Positions 1 through 5,253 of a stretch of DNA of 7,818 nt are shown piece after piece (within the stretch, counting starts at the first letter, position 1; the number at the start of each line of letters is the position of its first letter). Position numbers and translations under genes: made by a program. This DNA is from Gemmatimonadota bacterium (GTDB lineage: Bacteria; Gemmatimonadota; Gemmatimonadetes; Longimicrobiales; UBA6960), in NCBI GenBank assembly GCA_019347995.1, contig JAHWKH010000096.1:1-7818 (forward strand), read 5' to 3'. A model generated the notes under the pieces. The model did no database searches, had not been told where the DNA came from, and saw nothing but the letters and a program-made list of their open reading frames with translations.

Positions 1-1
1 C

Positions 2-721
2 CACAACAACGTGGACGACCTGGCGAAGAAGCTCTCGCGGTTCGAGGGCACGAAGCTGGTGATCGTCGAGGGCGTCTACTCGATGGACGGCGACCTGCCG
101 CCGCTGGCGGACATCGTCGGCGTGTGCAGGGAGCACGGCGCGCGGCTCATGATCGACGAGGCGCACTCGGCGTTCGTGTACGGCGCGACGGGCAAGGGAG
201 TCGTCGAGCACCTGGGCCTCGACGACGCCGTCGACATCCACCTGGGCACCTTCTCGAAGAGCCTGGGCGGGCAGGGCGGCTACGTGGCGGGAAGCGCGGC
301 GCTCATCAACTACCTGCGCGGCTTCAGCAGGAGCCGCGTCTTCAGCTGCGCGCTGGCGCCCACGGTGGTCGCCGGCCTGATCGAGGCGCTCAGGATCGCG
401 CGCGACGAGCCGGAGCTCTGGACCCGGCTGTGGGCGAACGTGGCCACCATGCGCCGCCTGCTGGGCGACGCCGGCGTGCCCACCGGCGACACCGTCAGCC
501 AGGTCATCCCCATCATGGTGCGCGACGACGCCCGCGTCTTCGCCATCGGCGAGGAGCTCCTGCGCGAGGGCGTCTACATCAACCCCGTGAAGTATCCCGC
601 CGTGCCCAAGAACAAGAGCCGCTTCCGCATGTCCATCTCCGCCGCCCACACGCCCGACGACCTGGAAGAGGGCGCCGAGATCATCACCCGCGTGCTGCGC
701 CGCAACGGCGTCGTGGCCTGA
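2..721 (+). CDS. Alpha-oxoamine synthase family PLP enzyme (serine palmitoyltransferase/KBL/BioF-like), 5' end outside window
   Basis: C-terminal 239 residues of a fold-type I PLP enzyme that condenses an amino acid with an acyl-CoA and releases CO2. The frame is open to the window edge: the codons before the GTG at 11 read His-Asn-Asn, matching the HN(D/N)xxxLxxxL motif in the interior of this family, so GTG 11 is not the start. Visible landmarks are VEGVYSMDGDLPPL, the cofactor-binding MIDEAHS (Asp codon 155-157, His 164-166), and the Schiff-base lysine in GTFSKSLGG (codon 257-259). Near the C-terminus INPVKYPAVP is followed by RFRMSISAAHT, which anchors the substrate carboxylate in relatives. 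The NPVxYPAVP stretch resembles serine palmitoyltransferase-type members more than BioF, but the acyl and amino-acid substrates cannot be read from sequence. It is followed after 28 bp by the decarboxylase-fold gene and then a lipid kinase, which favours a lipid role. Family assignment is near certain; exact reaction is uncertain. Confidence 0.9.
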   Translation, partial: HNNVDDLAKKLSRFEGTKLVIVEGVYSMDGDLPPLADIVGVCREHGARLMIDEAHSAFVYGATGKGVVEHLGLDDAVDIHLGTFSKSLGGQGGYVAGSAALINYLRGFSRSRVFSCALAPTVVAGLIEALRIARDEPELWTRLWANVATMRRLLGDAGVPTGDTVSQVIPIMVRDDARVFAIGEELLREGVYINPVKYPAVPKNKSRFRMSISAAHTPDDLEEGAEIITRVLRRNGVVA

Positions 722-749
722 CCCACAGCATCGGAACGACGGACGAGCG

Positions 750-1412
750 ATGGTACTGACCAAGTACGGATTCTCGAACTGCGTCGGCGCGTTCTTCGAG
801 ATGCCCACCTCCGACGCCCGGGGCCTCCTTCCTTCGCATCTCCAGCCCCTGGAGCGGCAGCACACCCGCAGCGTCCTCGGGGTGATGGCCTTCCAGTTCA
901 CCGAGAGCGAGGTGGGCGCCTACGACGAGATCGTGCTGTCCATCATCGTCCCTCCGCTGGTGGAGCCGGGGCAGCCGCTGCCCAAGTCGGCGTTCTACCC
1001 CTTCATCGTGGGCACCAGCACGGCGGCGGCGCGCGAGCACGCCATCGAGCGATGGCACCTCCCCCACTACATGAAGGACGTGCAGGTGGGGTTCGACGTG
1101 GCGGACGGCCGCGCGGACGTGGAGGTCCGCGACGGCGGCGCGCCGGTGCTGGACATGACCATCACCGAGTACGAGTTCAATCCGGTACGGCAGCTCTACA
1201 ACGCCTTCATGTTCGAGGGCGACCAGCGGTTCAAGGCCAACATCCACATGGAGGGCCCCCACAGCGAGCACGAGGAGGAGCGTGGCTCCCTCACGCTGTA
1301 CGAGCATCCCATGACGGAGGGCCTCACCCTGGACGACGTGTCCGAGTACGCGTTCCGGGAACAGTGGTTCAGGGCCGGCCTCCAGACGTTCGAGGAGCTG
1401 GAGACCTTCTGA
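750..1412 (+). CDS. Acetoacetate decarboxylase-fold protein
   Basis: 220 residues, close to the usual length of the acetoacetate decarboxylase (ADC) family, whose founding member decarboxylates acetoacetate through a lysine Schiff base. Family landmarks: LLPSHLQPL near residues 26-34 (the 'LP.GL.P' segment), GAYDE at 56-60 in the place of the usual PYNE with its active-site Glu, and AREHAIERWHLPHYMKD at 94-110, corresponding to GREhxGfPKK. Lys109 is the likely Schiff-base lysine, but the usual Lys-Lys pair is reduced to one and the GRE glycine is Ala. Other members of the fold act as hydratases, aldolases or dehydratases, so decarboxylation is not proven. ATG 750 is chosen because the family's N-terminal region begins there; the upstream ribosome site is weak (GGACGAG). 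It lies in the same direction as, and 28 bp after, the oxoamine synthase, and its stop overlaps the following lipid kinase. Acting on a beta-keto acid from the same pathway is an inference. Confidence 0.75.
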   Translation: MVLTKYGFSNCVGAFFEMPTSDARGLLPSHLQPLERQHTRSVLGVMAFQFTESEVGAYDEIVLSIIVPPLVEPGQPLPKSAFYPFIVGTSTAAAREHAIERWHLPHYMKDVQVGFDVADGRADVEVRDGGAPVLDMTITEYEFNPVRQLYNAFMFEGDQRFKANIHMEGPHSEHEEERGSLTLYEHPMTEGLTLDDVSEYAFREQWFRAGLQTFEELETF

Positions 1413-2383
1413 GCGGGCCGGTCCACGTCGTCTTCAACCCCGCGTCGGGGCGGGGACGGGGCGGCCGCCGCATGCCGGCCTATCTCGAGCTCCTCGAGCG
1501 CCACGTCCCGGGATTCCTCCACAGCGTCACGACCCGTCCCGGGGAGGAGGCCGAGCTGGCCGACCGGGCCATCGAGGCCGGAGCGGGGACGGTGGTGGCG
1601 GTGGGCGGCGACGGCACCTGGAGCCACGTGGCCGACCGCGTCCTTGCGGCGGAGCGGCCGGGCCTGCGCTTCGGCCTCCTTCCCTCGGGCACGGGCAACG
1701 ACTTCGGCCGGAGCCTGGGCATCGACTTCGCCAGCCCGGAGGACGCCGTGCGGGTTCTCGCGGCGGGGCGGACCCGGCGGGTGGACGCGGGCCGGGTGAC
1801 CAGCCCCGGCACCCCGGATCGCCTGGGTGGCGCCGCGGCGTTCTCCGGCCCACGCCATTTCCTGAACCTCGTCGGCTTCGGCTTCGACATCGCCGTGATC
1901 GACGCCGCCGAGGGCGCGCGCTTCCTGAAGGGGGAGATCCTCTACAAGACGGCCGCCCTTCAGCAGCTGTTCCGCTTTCCCGGGGTGGAGCTGGCGCTGG
2001 AGCCCCTCGGGGGCACCCCGCGCCGTGGACGCCACCTCATGCTCACCATCTCCAACGGCCGCTTCTTCGGGGGCGGCTTTCCCATCGCGCCCGGGGCCAC
2101 GGTGGCCGATGGGCTGCTGCACGCCTGCGCCATCGGTGACGCCTCCCCTCTGCGCCGCGCCAACCTCTTCTCCAGGGCGGGAAAGGGCAGGCACGTCGAC
2201 GCCCGGGAGGTGGAGATCGTCTCCGACACCGGGTTCCGCGTGCGCTTCGGCGCCCCTCCGCGCTACGAGGTGGACGGGGACGTCTTCGCGGCCTTGGAGG
2301 ACACGGTCTCCGTCGAGGTCCTGCCCGGGGCGCTGGAGGTCGTGGCCCCTGAGGCGCCGGCGCTCCGGGCACATACTCCGTGA
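1409..2383 (+). CDS. Diacylglycerol/sphingoid-type lipid kinase (YegS/DgkB family)
   Basis: About 324 residues, the normal length for the DAGK-catalytic-domain lipid kinases that transfer the ATP gamma-phosphate to a lipid hydroxyl at the inner membrane. The N-terminal strand VHVVFNPASGRG follows the start directly. The nucleotide-binding GGDGT lies at residues 66-70, GTGNDFGR at 94-101, and the C-terminal half has NGRFFGGGFPIAP, VADGLL and the closing YEVDGD typical of the family. Start: no ATG, GTG or TTG exists between residue 2 and the first conserved strand. A CTG at 1409 sits in CTGA over the upstream stop, with GAGGAG (1392-1397) and GGAG (1400-1403) ahead of it; this gives a family-like N-terminus. 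The only conventional alternative is GTG 1364, adding 15 residues inside the upstream gene. Substrate could be diacylglycerol, a sphingoid base or a related lipid; the neighbouring oxoamine synthase makes a long-chain amino-alcohol lipid attractive, but this is inference. Confidence 0.88.
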   Translation: MSGPVHVVFNPASGRGRGGRRMPAYLELLERHVPGFLHSVTTRPGEEAELADRAIEAGAGTVVAVGGDGTWSHVADRVLAAERPGLRFGLLPSGTGNDFGRSLGIDFASPEDAVRVLAAGRTRRVDAGRVTSPGTPDRLGGAAAFSGPRHFLNLVGFGFDIAVIDAAEGARFLKGEILYKTAALQQLFRFPGVELALEPLGGTPRRGRHLMLTISNGRFFGGGFPIAPGATVADGLLHACAIGDASPLRRANLFSRAGKGRHVDAREVEIVSDTGFRVRFGAPPRYEVDGDVFAALEDTVSVEVLPGALEVVAPEAPALRAHTP

Positions 2384-2387
2384 CGCA

Positions 2388-2395
2388 AAGTACTT
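2388..2395. promoter_or_regulatory. AAGTACTT palindrome overlapping the -35 box, candidate operator
   Basis: An exact 8-bp palindrome, AAGTACTT, overlaps the first two bases of the -35 hexamer TTGACC. A repressor bound here would block RNA polymerase. The unit controlled by this promoter encodes a winged-helix regulator as its second gene, so autoregulation is a reasonable inference. An 8-bp palindrome can also arise by chance. Confidence 0.3.
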
Positions 2396-2422
2396 GACCG
2401 GAAAATGACCGCGAGGTATCAT
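2394..2422 (+). promoter_or_regulatory. Sigma-70 type promoter, likely giving a leaderless mRNA
   Basis: TTGACC at 2394-2399 and TATCAT at 2417-2422 are separated by exactly 17 bp, close to the housekeeping sigma-factor consensus and conspicuous in GC-rich DNA. It lies in the 44-bp gap after the lipid kinase. The expected transcription start, 6-8 bases after the -10 box, falls at about 2428-2430, on the ATG at 2428. Either the mRNA is leaderless or translation begins further in, at ATG 2485. This also marks the boundary between the lipid operon and the next unit. Confidence 0.6.
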
Positions 2423-2427
2423 CCGCC

Positions 2428-3036
2428 ATGCTCCCCGCCCGACGCCTACACCCCGAAGAGCCCACGGCCCTGCACGATCGGGCCATGGAGAACCTCAGGT
2501 TCATCCGCGAGACGATGGAGCGGTCGGCGTCGTTCACCGCCGTCTCGGGATGGGCGGGCGTGGCGATGGGGGCCGTGGCGCTGACCGCCGCCGCGGTGGC
2601 GCGCCTCCAGGAGGATCCGGTCGCGTGGCTGGCCGTGTGGCTCGTGGCGGCGGGGGTGTCCTTCGCCGTGGCGGTGGGCGGCATGGCGGTGAAGTCCCGC
2701 TCCGTCGGAACACCCCTCTTCTCCGGCCCCGGGCGCAAGTTCGCCTCGAGCTTCGCTCCTCCCATCGTCGTGGGCGGGCTCCTCACGCTCGCGCTGTTCC
2801 TGTCGGGGGAGATCCGCCTGCTGCCCGGCACGTGGCTCCTCCTCTATGGCGCGGCGGTGGTCACGGGCGGCGCCCACTCGGTGCGGGTCGTGCCGGTGAT
2901 GGGCATGGCCTTCATGCTCACCGGGGCGCTGGCGCTCCTGGCTCCGCCGGCGTGGGCCGATGCGGTCATGGCCCTGGGCTTCGGCCTCCTGCACGTCGTC
3001 TTCGGACTGGTGATCGCGAGGAAGCACGGTGGCTGA
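2428..3036 (+). CDS. Six-segment integral membrane protein, paired with a winged-helix regulator
   Basis: 202 residues of unknown function. A hydrophilic N-terminus with LHDRAMENLRFIRETMERS (about residues 15-33) is followed by about six hydrophobic segments near 37-58, 66-87, 110-126, 131-150, 154-173 and 178-196, with a basic loop around 89-104 and a basic tail ARKHGG. No catalytic motif is evident. The start at ATG 2428 fits a leaderless mRNA from the promoter just upstream, and the charged helix before residue 37 looks like part of the protein; ATG 2485 (residue 20) is the alternative start. Its last 8 bases overlap the GTG of the regulator gene, so the two are translationally coupled. 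Such membrane-protein/winged-helix pairs suggest the membrane protein is a partner or target of the regulator, but no substrate can be named. Confidence 0.8.
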   Translation: MLPARRLHPEEPTALHDRAMENLRFIRETMERSASFTAVSGWAGVAMGAVALTAAAVARLQEDPVAWLAVWLVAAGVSFAVAVGGMAVKSRSVGTPLFSGPGRKFASSFAPPIVVGGLLTLALFLSGEIRLLPGTWLLLYGAAVVTGGAHSVRVVPVMGMAFMLTGALALLAPPAWADAVMALGFGLLHVVFGLVIARKHGG

Positions 3037-3415
3037 GAAGGGTGCGGCGCCCCGGCAGCGGGGATCGGACGACGAGGCCGCGGGCGGCCGGCTGGACAGC
3101 GTCGCCGGCGCCGAGGCAGGCGCCCTGGAGCTGGACCGGCTCATCCACGAGCGGGTGCGCCTGGGGATCGTCAGCGCCCTGGCCGTGAACGGCTCGCTGC
3201 CCTTCACGGAGCTCCGCGACCTCCTCAACACCACGGACGGCAACCTGAGCGCCCACGCCCGCCGTCTGGAGGAGGCAGGCTACATCCGCTGCACCAAGTC
3301 CTTCGAGGGTCGCATGCCCCGCACGGACTACGCGCTCACCGACCGCGGCCGCCGGGAGCTCGAGGCCTACCTCGGCCACATGGAAGCCATCATCAAAGCG
3401 ACGCGCGAAGCTTGA
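3029..3415 (+). CDS. Winged-helix (MarR/PadR-like) transcriptional regulator
   Basis: 128 residues. After a low-complexity acidic N-terminal region of about 30 residues comes a single winged-helix DNA-binding domain: first helix [18 protein letters not shown] (34-51), helix 2 [10 protein letters not shown] (57-66), the recognition helix [15 protein letters not shown] (72-86), and a beta-wing with [14 protein letters not shown] (98-111), the signature of the short DNA-binding 'winged helix DNA-binding domain' family (PF13601 type). There is no separate ligand-binding domain. GTG 3029 is preceded by GAGGAAG (3018-3024) and overlaps the upstream stop by 8 bp, which supports the start and co-translation. 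It probably binds DNA as a dimer; the nearby AAGTACTT palindrome over the operon's own promoter is a candidate site. Family assignment is firm; target genes are inferred. Confidence 0.88.
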   Translation: MAEKGAAPRQRGSDDEAAGGRLDSVAGAEAGALELDRLIHERVRLGIVSALAVNGSLPFTELRDLLNTTDGNLSAHARRLEEAGYIRCTKSFEGRMPRTDYALTDRGRRELEAYLGHMEAIIKATREA

Positions 3416-3458
3416 CGCCCTCCGCTCCCCTTCCACCTTTTTTTTCGGCGGCGACTCC

Positions 3459-4193
3459 ATGACGCAAAGCGCTTTCCGCCCCTCTCCGCCCGGACTCCAC
3501 GTGGGGATCATCATGGACGGCAACGGCCGCTGGGCCGTGGCCCGGGGCCGTCCGCGCGTCTCCGGCCACAGGGCCGGCGCCCGCTCGGTGCGGAGGACGG
3601 TGGAGGCCGCCCCCGATCTGGGAATCGGCACCCTGACCCTGTACGCCTTCTCGGCCGACAACTGGAGCCGCCCCGAGCGGGAGGTGGCGGCGCTCATGCG
3701 GCTGTTCGAGCGGCACCTGCGGCGGGAGGTCGGCGAGCTCGTGGAGAACGGCGTCCGGCTCTCGGTGGTGGGGCGGAGGGACCGGCTGCCGTCCCGGCTG
3801 GTCCGGGCCATCGAGGGTGCCGAGGCCCTCACGGCGGGGGGTCGGCGCCTCCTGCTCCGCGTCGCCATGGACTATTCGTCGCGGGAGGCGATCCTGGAGG
3901 CGGCGGCCCGGGCGGCGCGGCTCGACGAGCCGCCCACCCGCGAGACCTTCGCCCGCCTGCTGGGGGAGGCCACCCACGGCGGGGCGCCCGCCCCGGACCT
4001 GGACCTGGTGATCCGCACCGGAGGCGAGCAGCGCCTGAGCGACTTCTTCCTCTGGGAAGCCGCCTACGCGGAGCTCGTGTTCACCGATCGGATGTGGCCC
4101 GACTTCGGCTCCCGTGATCTCGCGGCGGCCGTCGTCGAGTACCAGCGCCGGGAGCGGCGCTTCGGAGCCGTCACCGGACAGGCCGCCGGCTGA
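3459..4193 (+). CDS. uppS: Isoprenyl (cis-prenyl) transferase, UppS family
   Basis: 244 residues, the normal size of undecaprenyl diphosphate synthases, which extend farnesyl diphosphate with isopentenyl diphosphate to make the lipid carrier for peptidoglycan and surface polysaccharides. Landmarks in order: [13 protein letters not shown] with the catalytic Asp20; [11 protein letters not shown] (37-46); [12 protein letters not shown] (61-72), the usual FSxENW segment with Asp in place of Glu; and [21 protein letters not shown] (185-205), followed by [10 protein letters not shown]. An unusual point is the internal DYSSR (138-142), where the common family motif is NYGGR. This variant could mark a subfamily with a different chain length or a second copy in the genome, so the gene symbol is by family rather than proven product. 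The start ATG 3459 gives the expected short N-terminus; there is no good Shine-Dalgarno, and a T8 run (3438-3445) lies in the 43-bp gap before it. Confidence 0.92.
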   Translation: MTQSAFRPSPPGLHVGIIMDGNGRWAVARGRPRVSGHRAGARSVRRTVEAAPDLGIGTLTLYAFSADNWSRPEREVAALMRLFERHLRREVGELVENGVRLSVVGRRDRLPSRLVRAIEGAEALTAGGRRLLLRVAMDYSSREAILEAAARAARLDEPPTRETFARLLGEATHGGAPAPDLDLVIRTGGEQRLSDFFLWEAAYAELVFTDRMWPDFGSRDLAAAVVEYQRRERRFGAVTGQAAG

Positions 4194-4216
4194 AGGGAGG
4201 CGCGCCGGGGAGAACG

Positions 4217-4267
4217 CCGGCCGCCCCGGGATGGGGCGCGATCGCCCGGGCCCGCGGGGGCGGCCGG
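4217..4267. terminator. Nested inverted repeat between convergent genes, likely bidirectional terminator
   Basis: CCGGCCGCCCC (4217-4227) and GGGGCGGCCGG (4257-4267) are perfect 11-bp inverted arms, extendable by one G-T wobble pair. The 29-base loop contains a second small hairpin, GGGCG (4234-4238) with CGCCC (4243-4247). It fills the 80-bp gap between the stop of the prenyl transferase and the stop of the minus-strand small gene. No T-run follows on either strand, so it is either a U-tract-less terminator or an mRNA 3'-end stabiliser. Confidence 0.5.
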
Positions 4268-4273
4268 TCGCCC

Positions 4274-4417
4274 TCAGGCGGGGCGGCGGCTGTCGAGCAC
4301 CTTCTTCACCACCAGATAAATCGCGCCGTACTTGAGCGCCTTGAGCGGGTGCATCACGGCGAACGTGCGTCGAGGCGCCTTCTTGTATGCGATCAGCTTC
4401 GCGACCTTGCGGAGCAT
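4274..4417 (-). CDS. Small, very basic 47-residue protein of unknown function
   Basis: A complete short reading frame on the minus strand, ATG at 4417 to TGA ending at 4274. Evidence that it is real: GGAGG is placed five bases upstream of the ATG; 42 of 47 sense codons end in G or C, as in the neighbouring genes; it is convergent with the prenyl transferase across a strong hairpin; and it is divergent from the secreted-protein gene. The protein has 13 Lys/Arg and one Asp, giving a strongly positive charge. It opens MLRKVAKLIAYKKAPRR, has a central FAVMHPLKALKYG, a short hydrophobic patch AIYLVV (32-37) flanked by KK, and ends in LDSRRPA. The pattern suggests amphipathic helices that could bind membrane lipid, nucleic acid or the ribosome; no family is recognised with certainty. 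There are no cysteines and no signal peptide. Confidence 0.65.
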   Translation of the reverse strand: MLRKVAKLIAYKKAPRRTFAVMHPLKALKYGAIYLVVKKVLDSRRPA

Positions 4418-4422
4418 CGGAT

Positions 4423-4427
4423 CCTCC
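4423..4427 (-). promoter_or_regulatory. Strong Shine-Dalgarno (GGAGG) of the 47-residue gene
   Basis: On the minus strand GGAGG is followed by ATCCG and then the ATG at 4417, an ideal five-base spacing. This site decides the start and is the main evidence for the small gene. Confidence 0.65.
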
Positions 4428-4474
4428 ATAGCCGGGGTTCTCGCTGCCTCACGCCTCCCGTACAGTGCAAGGCT

Positions 4475-4496
4475 CGTGCGCGCACGCGCGTGCGTG
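4475..4496. repeat. 22-bp alternating pyrimidine-purine palindromic tract
   Basis: Every step from 4475 to 4496 alternates pyrimidine and purine, using only CG, TG and CA steps. Two overlapping perfect palindromes lie inside: CGTGCGCGCACG (4475-4486) and CGCACGCGCGTGCG (4481-4494). It is centred in the 166-bp region between the divergent starts at 4417 and 4584. Such a sequence can adopt Z-DNA under negative supercoiling, or may be a dimeric operator; neither is shown. Confidence 0.55.
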
Positions 4497-4571
4497 GGCT
4501 GCGCTGCCCGGTGCCTCGGCCAGGACCCTATCCCCTCTCGACCGTGTATCTACGGATGTCGATCCACTCTC

Positions 4572-4577
4572 GGGAGG
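4572..4577 (+). promoter_or_regulatory. Shine-Dalgarno (GGGAGG) fixing the start of the secreted acidic-repeat protein
   Basis: GGGAGG lies six bases before ATG 4584. It selects this start over in-frame upstream ATG codons that would extend the protein across the divergent region and the small minus-strand gene. Confidence 0.7.
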
Positions 4578-4583
4578 CTCTCC

Positions 4584-5228
4584 ATGAAACGCCCCACACT
4601 TACGCTCCTCGCCGTCGCCATGGCGGCATTCACGGCCGGACCACTGGCGGCGCAGGACGACGGCGGCGGATGGTGGCTGCCCCGTGTCCTCGAGGTGGCC
4701 GAGCGCGCGGGTCCATGGGCCGGCGATGACCGCCCGGACGACGACGACCGCTGGGACGATCGCCGCTCGGACGACGACGACCGCTGGGACGATCGCGCCC
4801 GCCGCGGCCCCGACCGCGCCGACGCCCGCGGCCGGGCCGGCAAGGGTCCTCCCTTCTGCCGCAGCGGGCAGGGACATCCGGTCCACGGCTGGGAGTGGTG
4901 CGAGCGCAAGGGATGGGGCGGCGGCTATGGCCGCGACGTCTGGCAGCGGGGCGGTTGGAGGGACGTGATCTTCCGCCGGCCTCCCGAGACCCGGCGCCGC
5001 ATGGGGGAGCCGACGCTGGGCACCATCCTGGGCGACATCGTGATGGGCCGCCTCGTCGGTCACGCCGACCGGTCGGGGCTGCCGGGCCGCCTGGACGGCC
5101 GCTGGCTCGATCTGGGTCGGCAGGGCGGCGTGCTGCAGGTCCGGGCCGGAGGCGCGCCGCTGGCCGAGATCGCCGACTTCGACCGCGACGGACGCGCCGA
5201 CCTGGTTCTCCTGGGCGGGGGTCGCTGA
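4584..5228 (+). CDS. Secreted protein with acidic Asp/Arg/Trp repeats and an EF-hand-like C-terminus, function unknown
   Basis: 214 residues. The N-terminus MKRPTLTLLAVAMAAFTAGPLAAQ is a classical Sec signal peptide with cleavage expected near residue 23 (LAA/Q), so the protein is periplasmic or exported. Residues 48-72 are a charged repeat: two exact copies of DDDDRWDDR within an 11-residue period, preceded by a partial unit. A Gly/Cys/Trp-rich segment follows at about 86-114 (GPPFCRSGQGHPVHGWEWCERKGWG) with Cys92 and Cys106, which could form a disulfide. Residues 141-159 are a hydrophobic, Gly-containing helix candidate. The C-terminal DFDRDGRADLVLLG (198-211) resembles the Ca-binding DxDxDG loop of EF-hand/dockerin or VCBS-like repeats, with Arg at the third ligand. 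ATG 4584 is set by GGGAGG six bases upstream and by the signal peptide. No enzymatic motif is visible; cation binding or an envelope structural role is inference. Confidence 0.82.
   Translation: MKRPTLTLLAVAMAAFTAGPLAAQDDGGGWWLPRVLEVAERAGPWAGDDRPDDDDRWDDRRSDDDDRWDDRARRGPDRADARGRAGKGPPFCRSGQGHPVHGWEWCERKGWGGGYGRDVWQRGGWRDVIFRRPPETRRRMGEPTLGTILGDIVMGRLVGHADRSGLPGRLDGRWLDLGRQGGVLQVRAGGAPLAEIADFDRDGRADLVLLGGGR
4735..4796 (+). repeat. 33-bp in-frame tandem repeat (two copies)
   Basis: Bases 4735-4763 and 4768-4796 are 29 of 29 identical, giving a period of 33 bp, or 11 codons (consensus P/S-DDDDRWDDR-R/A). Identity at synonymous positions indicates a recent duplication or recurrent slippage/gene conversion rather than old protein-level selection alone. 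Confidence 0.9.
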
Positions 5229-5253
5229 GGGCGCGGCGGGACGGGCGCCTCAG
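5225..5253. terminator. Hairpin spanning both stop codons of two convergent genes
   Basis: CTGAGG (5225-5230) pairs with CCTCAG (5248-5253). After a one-base bulge, CGC (5232-5234) pairs with GCG (5245-5247), closing a 10-base loop. The arms contain the TGA of the plus-strand gene (5226-5228) and the TGA of the minus-strand gene (complement of 5250-5252), only 21 bp apart. There is no T-tract on either side, so this may be a weak bidirectional terminator or simply a stable mRNA end. Confidence 0.4.

Noticed and set aside
11..13. GTG 11 as the start of the oxoamine synthase
   Set aside because: The frame is open upstream and His-Asn-Asn just before it belongs to a conserved internal motif; a 236-residue product would lack the N-terminal third of the enzyme.
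1196..2422. Long minus-strand open frame opposite the decarboxylase-fold and kinase genes
   Set aside because: It is antisense to two recognisable genes; its product is Arg/Pro/Gly-rich with no motif, as expected of a shadow frame in GC-rich DNA.
2043..3243. Minus-strand frames opposite the kinase end, membrane protein and regulator
   Set aside because: Shadow frames without motifs; the plus-strand genes are supported by hydrophobic pattern, winged-helix motif and promoter.
3438..3445. T8 run before the prenyl transferase as an intrinsic terminator
   Set aside because: No convincing GC hairpin precedes it, and no -10 box follows the TTGACG at 3412-3417.
2375..3469. ACTCC(G/A)TGACGCAAAG occurring at 2375-2390 and 3454-3469
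   Set aside because: 15 of 16 bases match, but a pair like this is close to chance expectation in a window of this size, and the two copies sit in different contexts (kinase stop, transferase start).
4522..4552. Promoter for the secreted protein (TATCTA at 4547-4552)
   Set aside because: The -10-like box has no acceptable -35 partner at 16-18 bp; a promoter is expected in this region but cannot be fixed from sequence.
4332..4583. N-terminal extension of the secreted protein back to 4332
   Set aside because: It would bury the signal peptide, ignore GGGAGG before ATG 4584, and run antisense through the small minus-strand gene and the palindromic tract.
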